A DNA stretch of 9,907 bases from Bacillota bacterium (GTDB taxonomy: Bacteria > Bacillota > Clostridia > Christensenellales > Aristaeellaceae), in contig JAEZTD010000311.1 of NCBI GenBank assembly GCA_023443705.1, positions 1 to 9,907 on the forward strand, read 5' to 3'. Below are positions 5,747 through 9,907 of the stretch, one piece after another. Every line of letters begins with the position of its first letter. Position 1 is the first letter of the stretch. A program made the position numbers and the translations under genes. The notes beneath the pieces are model-generated. The model did not search any database. It worked only from the letters and a program-made list of their open reading frames with translations, and was not told the DNA's origin.

Positions 5747-5771
5747 GCGTCCCCCATTTTGCGGGGAACGC
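5747..5771 (-). terminator. Hairpin after the ABC operon (possible terminator, also hairpin 0 of the right repeat)
   Basis: On minus, GCGTTCCCC and GGGGGACGC form a 9-bp stem (one T-G pair) with the 7-nt loop GCAAAAT, 16 nt after the stop of the second ABC gene. No T-run follows. The repeat starts 1 nt later, the same geometry as after araA. Confidence 0.55.
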
Positions 5772-5787
5772 TCTTTCCCTGTGTTCT

Positions 5788-7701
5788 CTACTCCAGTTCG
5801 AACGCGCCGGTGTAGAGGTTGTAGTACGTGCCCCTGTCCGCGATCAGCTTTTCGTGGCTGCCGCGCTCGATGATGCGGCCGTGGTCCAAGACCATGATCA
5901 CGTCGGCATTCATGACGGTGGACAGCCGGTGGGCGATGACGAACACCGTGCGCCCCTCCATCAGCTGATCCATCCCCCGCTGCACGATCTGCTCGGTGCG
6001 GGTATCGATCGACGAGGTGGCCTCGTCCAGGATCATCACGGGCGGGTCCGCCACCGCGGCGCGGGCGATGGCGATGAGCTGCCGCTGCCCCTGGGAGAGG
6101 TTTGCGCCATTGCCGTAGAGCACTGTGTCATAGCCGTCCGGAAGGCGCATGATGAAGTCGTCCGCGCCTGCGAGGCGCGCGGCCTCGCGGCATTCTTCGT
6201 CGGTCGCGTTCAGCCGCCCGTAACGGATGTTCTCCATGACGGTGCCGGTGAACAGGTTCGTCTCCTGCAGAACGGCACCCAGCGAGCGGCGCAGATCGGC
6301 CTTTTTGATCTTGTTGATGTTAATGCCGTCGTAGCGGATCTTGCCGTCCGCGATGTCGTAGAAGCGGTTGATGAGGTTTGTGATCGTGGTCTTGCCCGCG
6401 CCGGTGGCGCCGACGAAGGCCACCTTCTGCCGGGGCTCCGCATAGAGGGTCACGTCCGACAATACGGGCTTGCCCTCTTCGTATTCAAAGTCCACGTTCT
6501 GGAACCGAACGTCGCCCGCCAGAGGCGTCAAGGTGAAAGAGCCGTCCGGGTTCGGGCATTTCCACGCCCAGGCCCCGGTGCGCGTCTCGCTCTCGGCGAC
6601 GGTGCCGTCGGGCGCGACCAAGGCGTTGACCAGCGTCACCGTGCCCGCGTCCGCTTCGGGCGCCTCGTCCATCATCTCGAACACGCGGCTCGCGCCCGCA
6701 AGGCCCATCACGACGGCGTTGATCTGGTTGGACAGCTGCCCAACGTTGCCCGCCATCTGCTTGGTCATGTTGAGGAAGGGCACCACGATGCTGATGCCGA
6801 TGGGAAGTCCGGAAAGGCTGACGTTGGACGCGTTCGTCACCAAGAGCAATCCGCCCGCCATCGCCACCAGCACGTACAACACATTTCCGATGTTGCCGAG
6901 GATGGGCATCAGCATGTTGGCGTAGCGGTTGGCCTTGCGCGCGTCCTCAAAGAGCGATTCGTTGATCGTGTCAAACTGCTTCTCGCTCTCCGCTTCGTGG
7001 CAGAAGACCTTGACGACCTTCTGGCCGTTCATCATCTCCTCGATGAAGCCCTCGGTCTCACCCAGCGCCCGCTGCTGGCGCACAAAGTACTTGGCCGAGT
7101 TTCCGCCCACCTTGCCGGTAACCACCACCATCAGGAGAAGCCCCAGAAGCACCAGCGCCGCCAGCCAGACGCTGAAGTACAACATCACCGAGTACACCGT
7201 GACGACGACAATCGTCGATTGAATCAGCTGCGGCAGCGACTGGGAGACGAGCTGCCGGAGGGTGTCGATGTCGTTCGTATAATAGCTCATCACGTCGCCG
7301 TGTTTGTGGGTGTCGAAAAATTTCACCGGCAGCGACTGCATCCCGTCGAACATCGCGCGGCGCATCTTGCACAGAAAGCCCTGGGTGATGTAGGCCATCA
7401 TCTGAGTGTGGGCGACGACCGACAGAATCGAGATCAGATAGAGGGTGCCCAGTTGAACCACCATCGGTACGATCTCCACCCTGGCGGCCGCCCAGTCGCC
7501 GGACCTGTACCATTTTTCGATGACCTCGATGATCTGCTGCATATAGAGCGTCGGGATCGCGCTGACCACGGCGGAGAACACGATCATCACCGCCGTCAGC
7601 GGCACCATCACGGGGTAGAACTTAAAGAGCATCCCGATCAGCCGCTTGAACGTACCGCGCTTCGCCTTGGGCTGCTTTCCGGCAAATTTCTTATTAGCCA
7701 A
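5788..7701 (-). CDS. ABC exporter half-transporter, catalytic-site subunit of a heterodimeric multidrug-type exporter
   Basis: A 637-residue inner-membrane half-transporter with an N-terminal six-helix membrane domain (roughly residues 20-330) and a C-terminal ATPase domain. Walker A is GATGAGKT (431-438, Lys437), the signature is LSQGQ (535-539), Walker B is MILDEATSSID with catalytic Glu560, and the switch is His591. Walker B and the switch are therefore intact, while the signature departs from LSGGQ. The linker before the ATPase domain carries an extra stretch of about 40 residues (around DGTVAESETRTGAWAW). The start is TTG 7701: GGGGAGG lies 8 nt upstream and the codon overlaps the partner's stop by 8 nt; an upstream in-frame extension to 7782 would overlap the partner by 89 nt and is rejected. 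It pairs with the gene at 7694-9436. The exported substrate is unknown. Confidence 0.93.
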   Translation of the reverse strand: MANKKFAGKQPKAKRGTFKRLIGMLFKFYPVMVPLTAVMIVFSAVVSAIPTLYMQQIIEVIEKWYRSGDWAAARVEIVPMVVQLGTLYLISILSVVAHTQMMAYITQGFLCKMRRAMFDGMQSLPVKFFDTHKHGDVMSYYTNDIDTLRQLVSQSLPQLIQSTIVVVTVYSVMLYFSVWLAALVLLGLLLMVVVTGKVGGNSAKYFVRQQRALGETEGFIEEMMNGQKVVKVFCHEAESEKQFDTINESLFEDARKANRYANMLMPILGNIGNVLYVLVAMAGGLLLVTNASNVSLSGLPIGISIVVPFLNMTKQMAGNVGQLSNQINAVVMGLAGASRVFEMMDEAPEADAGTVTLVNALVAPDGTVAESETRTGAWAWKCPNPDGSFTLTPLAGDVRFQNVDFEYEEGKPVLSDVTLYAEPRQKVAFVGATGAGKTTITNLINRFYDIADGKIRYDGININKIKKADLRRSLGAVLQETNLFTGTVMENIRYGRLNATDEECREAARLAGADDFIMRLPDGYDTVLYGNGANLSQGQRQLIAIARAAVADPPVMILDEATSSIDTRTEQIVQRGMDQLMEGRTVFVIAHRLSTVMNADVIMVLDHGRIIERGSHEKLIADRGTYYNLYTGAFELE

Positions 7702-9436
7702 CCTGCTCGCCTCCCCGGTTCTGCGAGGTGTAAATCTCGCGGTAGGTTTCGTTCCTTTCAAGGAGTTCCGCGTGGGTTCCATGGTCCGCGATGCGGCCGC
7801 CTTCCATGAGCACGATCACATCGGCGTCCTCGACGGATGCGACCCTCTGGGCGATGATGATCTTGGTGGTCTCCGGAATGAACGAGCGGAAGCCCTTGCG
7901 GATCAAGGCGTCGGTGTGCGTGTCCACGGCGCTGGTCGAGTCGTCCAGGATCAGGATCTTGGGCTTTTTGAGCAGCGCTCGGGCGATGGAGAGCCGCTGC
8001 TTCTGCCCACCGGACACGTTGGCGCCGCCCTGCTCGATCCAGGTGTCATAGCCCTTGGGGAAGCTCGTGATGAAATCATGGGCCTGGGCGAGCTTGCTGG
8101 CGGCGATCATGTCCTCGTCGGTCGCATTCTTGTCGCCCCAGCGAAGGTTGTCCCGGATGGTGCCGGAGAACAGCTCGTTCTTCTGCAGCACCACCGCCAC
8201 CTGATCGCGCAGGCTGGCCAGATCGTAATCCCTCACGTCCACCCCGCCCACGCGGACGACGCCTTCTGAAGCGTCGTACAGGCGCGGGATCAGCTGAATC
8301 AGCGTGGACTTCGACGAGCCCGTGCCGCCCAGGATGCCCACCGTCTGACCGGATTTTATCGTAAGGTTGACGTCCGACAGCGCGTACCGCTCCGCCCGCT
8401 CGGAGTACTTGAAGCTGACGTTCTTAAATTCGATGGAGCCGTCCCTGACCTCCGTCACGGCGTTTTCCGGGCTCTTCAGCGTCGGCTCCTCGTCCAGCAC
8501 CTCGACGATGCGCCGGGCGGATTCTTCGGCAATGGTGATCATCACATAGACCATTGAAAGCATCATAAGGGACATGAGGATCTGATGGCCGTAGGTCAGC
8601 ATCGCCGAGAACTGGCCCACGTCCAGCTCCAGCCCTGTGGAACGGATGATGATTTCAGAGCCGAACAGCAGCACAATCACCATGTTGGCGTACATGCAGA
8701 ACTGCATCAGCGGCGAGTTGAACGCGATGATGCGCTCCGCGCGGGTGAAGTCCACCCGGATGTCCTCCGCCGCCTGCCCGAACTTTTCCTTTTCATAGTC
8801 CTCCCGCACGAAGGACTTGACCGCCCGGATGCCGCGCACGTTTTCGGCGATGGATTCGTTCAGCTTGTCGTAGCGGCGGAACACGCGCTTGAACGTGGGC
8901 AGCGCCTTTCGGATGACCATGATGAGGCCGAACACCAGGATCGGCACCACCACCACGAACATCAGCGCCAGCTTTCCGCCCATGATCCAGGCCATCACCA
9001 TGGAGAACAGGAACATCAGCGGGCCGCGCACCGCGACGCGGATAATCATCATAAAGGCGTTCTGCACGTTGAAGACGTCCGTGGTCATGCGGGTGACCAG
9101 CGACGAGGACGAGAACTTGTCGATGTTTTCAAACGCGAAGCCCTGCACGCGATAAAAGAGGTCCCGCCGAAGGTTTTTGCCGAAGCCGCTGGAGGCGGTG
9201 GCGCCGGTCGCCCCCGCCCCCGCGCCAAAGGCAAGCGACAGGCAGGCCATCAAAAAAAGCAGGCCACCATAGGTGGCGATGACGGAAAGCCCGCATCCCG
9301 CCTTGATTTCGTTAATGAGTTTTGCGATGATGAAGGGGATCAGACACTCCATGATCACCTCCAGCGTGATCAAAACGGGCGTCAGAATTGCGTCCCTCTT
9401 GTATTCCCGAATGCTCTTTGCAAGCTTTTTCAGCAT
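7694..9436 (-). CDS. ABC exporter half-transporter, degenerate-site subunit of the heterodimeric exporter
   Basis: A 580-residue inner-membrane protein: a six-helix membrane domain (about residues 1-310) followed by an ATPase domain. Walker A is GGTGSSKST (370-378, Lys376), the signature is VSGGQ (474-478) and Walker B is ILILDDSTSAVD. The position of the catalytic Glu is Asp499, and the switch His is Gln530 (IIIAQRVASV). This is the pattern of the degenerate half in heterodimeric exporters such as Thermotoga TM287/288: this subunit's altered Walker B and switch face the partner's LSQGQ, while its normal VSGGQ completes the partner's working site. ATG 9436 has GGAGG 7 nt upstream. It lies 47 nt after the MarR-type regulator and overlaps the next gene by 8 nt, so all three form one operon, probably controlled by that regulator. 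Confidence 0.94.
   Translation of the reverse strand: MLKKLAKSIREYKRDAILTPVLITLEVIMECLIPFIIAKLINEIKAGCGLSVIATYGGLLFLMACLSLAFGAGAGATGATASSGFGKNLRRDLFYRVQGFAFENIDKFSSSSLVTRMTTDVFNVQNAFMMIIRVAVRGPLMFLFSMVMAWIMGGKLALMFVVVVPILVFGLIMVIRKALPTFKRVFRRYDKLNESIAENVRGIRAVKSFVREDYEKEKFGQAAEDIRVDFTRAERIIAFNSPLMQFCMYANMVIVLLFGSEIIIRSTGLELDVGQFSAMLTYGHQILMSLMMLSMVYVMITIAEESARRIVEVLDEEPTLKSPENAVTEVRDGSIEFKNVSFKYSERAERYALSDVNLTIKSGQTVGILGGTGSSKSTLIQLIPRLYDASEGVVRVGGVDVRDYDLASLRDQVAVVLQKNELFSGTIRDNLRWGDKNATDEDMIAASKLAQAHDFITSFPKGYDTWIEQGGANVSGGQKQRLSIARALLKKPKILILDDSTSAVDTHTDALIRKGFRSFIPETTKIIIAQRVASVEDADVIVLMEGGRIADHGTHAELLERNETYREIYTSQNRGGEQVG
7710..7716 (-). promoter_or_regulatory. Ribosome binding site deciding the TTG start of the second ABC gene
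   Basis: GGGGAGG on minus, inside the last codons of the first ABC gene, 8 nt before TTG 7701. The TTG lies in GTTGGCTAA, where the partner gene ends, so the start and stop are interlocked and translation is likely coupled. Confidence 0.75.
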
Positions 9437-9452
9437 GCCCTATCCTCCCCAA

Positions 9453-9472
9453 CGCGGCGCGCTGACGCCGCG
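9453..9472. promoter_or_regulatory. Inverted repeat between the MarR gene and the ABC genes
   Basis: CGCGGCG (9453-9459) and CGCCGCG (9466-9472) are perfect 7-bp arms around a 6-nt centre, just before the Shine-Dalgarno site of the first ABC gene. It could be a regulator operator or an RNA hairpin tuning expression between regulator and transporter. In such GC-rich sequence a chance origin is possible. Confidence 0.3.
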
Positions 9473-9483
9473 GTCTGTTGTGT

Positions 9484-9907
9484 CTATTCCCGCCAAGGCC
9501 GGGGCGGGCTGTCCGGCTCCGCCTGCCGGTCTCGCGCGCCCAGGTTTTCCCGGATGCGGTCAATGTACTGGAACAGGTTCTCAATCTCCTCGGGGCTGAA
9601 ACCCCGGGTGATTTCCCGTTCGACACCCTCCGCGTACTCGCGCATCTGCTTGGAAAGCGCCCACGCCTTCGGCAAAAGGGTCAGCTTTTTCAGCCGCGCG
9701 TCTCGCGAGACGCTCTTCCGCTCGATCAGCCCCTTGCGCTCCATCAGGTCAAGCACCTTTGACACCGTGGATCGCGTGACACCGAAGGCTTCCTCCAGAT
9801 CCCGCTGGCAGACTTCGCGCCCCGCCTGCTCCTGTTCCACCAGGTAAGCGATTACCCAGCGGTTGGTGCCGGTTATTCGCTCGAGAACCTCCCGGTCCGG
9901 GCGGTCC
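9484..9907 (-). CDS. MarR-family transcriptional regulator (5' end beyond right edge)
   Basis: The frame is open from the window edge to TAG at 9484 and shows about 140 residues; the start lies outside. The visible part reads through an N-terminal helix (ITGTNRWVIAYLVEQEQAG) into a winged helix-turn-helix: VCQRDLEEAFGVTRSTVSKV is the DNA-binding part, MERKGLIERK the end of the recognition region, and SVSRDARLKKLTL the wing, followed by a C-terminal dimerisation helix. This is a clear MarR fold, a cytosolic dimeric regulator that usually represses and is released by small ligands. It is the first visible gene of the operon with the two ABC exporter genes, so it probably controls them and itself. 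GTG at 9840 is only an internal codon, since homology continues upstream of it. Confidence 0.92.
   Translation of the reverse strand, partial: DRPDREVLERITGTNRWVIAYLVEQEQAGREVCQRDLEEAFGVTRSTVSKVLDLMERKGLIERKSVSRDARLKKLTLLPKAWALSKQMREYAEGVEREITRGFSPEEIENLFQYIDRIRENLGARDRQAEPDSPPRPWRE

Noticed and set aside
5854..7809. 651-codon open frame on plus, antisense to the second ABC gene
   Set aside because: Composition is His/Arg/Asp-rich with no domain; the opposite strand carries a full set of ABC motifs. It is a GC-bias shadow.
9484..9840. MarR gene starting at the GTG at 9840
   Set aside because: The frame continues upstream to the window edge with typical MarR N-terminal sequence (ITGTNRWVIAYL), so the gene is truncated by the window.
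8585..9847. 420-codon plus-strand frame opposite the first ABC gene and the MarR gene
   Set aside because: Crosses the boundary of two convincing genes and is His/Gln/Arg-rich; a shadow.

Overview
The window looks like a piece of a GC-rich Firmicutes chromosome, most likely an uncultured or gut-type Clostridia. This rests on strong GGAGG-type Shine-Dalgarno sites, sigma-A style promoters, frequent TTG starts, and protein families typical of Clostridia. The genus cannot be told from the sequence alone. No phage genes, transposase, tRNA, rRNA or CRISPR array was seen.

Layout. (1) Positions 1-880, minus strand: a stand-alone acyl-ACP thioesterase followed after 25 nt by the start of an unknown gene that runs off the left edge. 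(2) Positions 881-1042: a divergent promoter region. The rightward promoter is a perfect TTGACA-17-TATAAT. (3) Positions 1043-3150, plus strand: proA (glutamate-5-semialdehyde dehydrogenase) overlapping by 4 nt a radical SAM Fe-S protein of the COG1313/PflX type. (4) Positions 3151-4794: a promoter, a 16-bp perfect palindrome and a single-gene araA (L-arabinose isomerase). (5) Positions 4795-5787: the most unusual part. A small bacterial PH-domain gene (minus strand) lies between two inverted, diverged copies of a roughly 200-bp (about 230 bp with its leading hairpin) intergenic repeat. (6) Positions 5788-9907, minus strand: a MarR-family regulator (5' end beyond the right edge) followed by two half-size ABC exporter genes that form a classic asymmetric heterodimer.

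How the genes work together. The MarR-ABC-ABC block is a self-contained regulated efflux operon. The second ABC gene starts on a TTG that overlaps the stop of the first by 8 nt. proA and the radical SAM gene are translationally coupled, although no shared pathway is established. araA stands without araB or araD, and proA stands without proB, so partners must lie elsewhere.

Main discovery candidate. The two repeat copies (4840-5040 on plus; 5745-5543 on minus) each follow the stop codon of a gene on the same strand (araA and the second ABC gene), each directly after a hairpin with a 7-nt loop and a 1-nt spacer. They share several near-identical blocks. They also fold into matching hairpins in which the differences between copies preserve pairing in several places (G-U replacing Watson-Crick pairs in one stem, three double compensatory changes in another). 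This points to an undescribed structured RNA or repeat family in 3' untranslated regions. Family size and function cannot be judged from this window.
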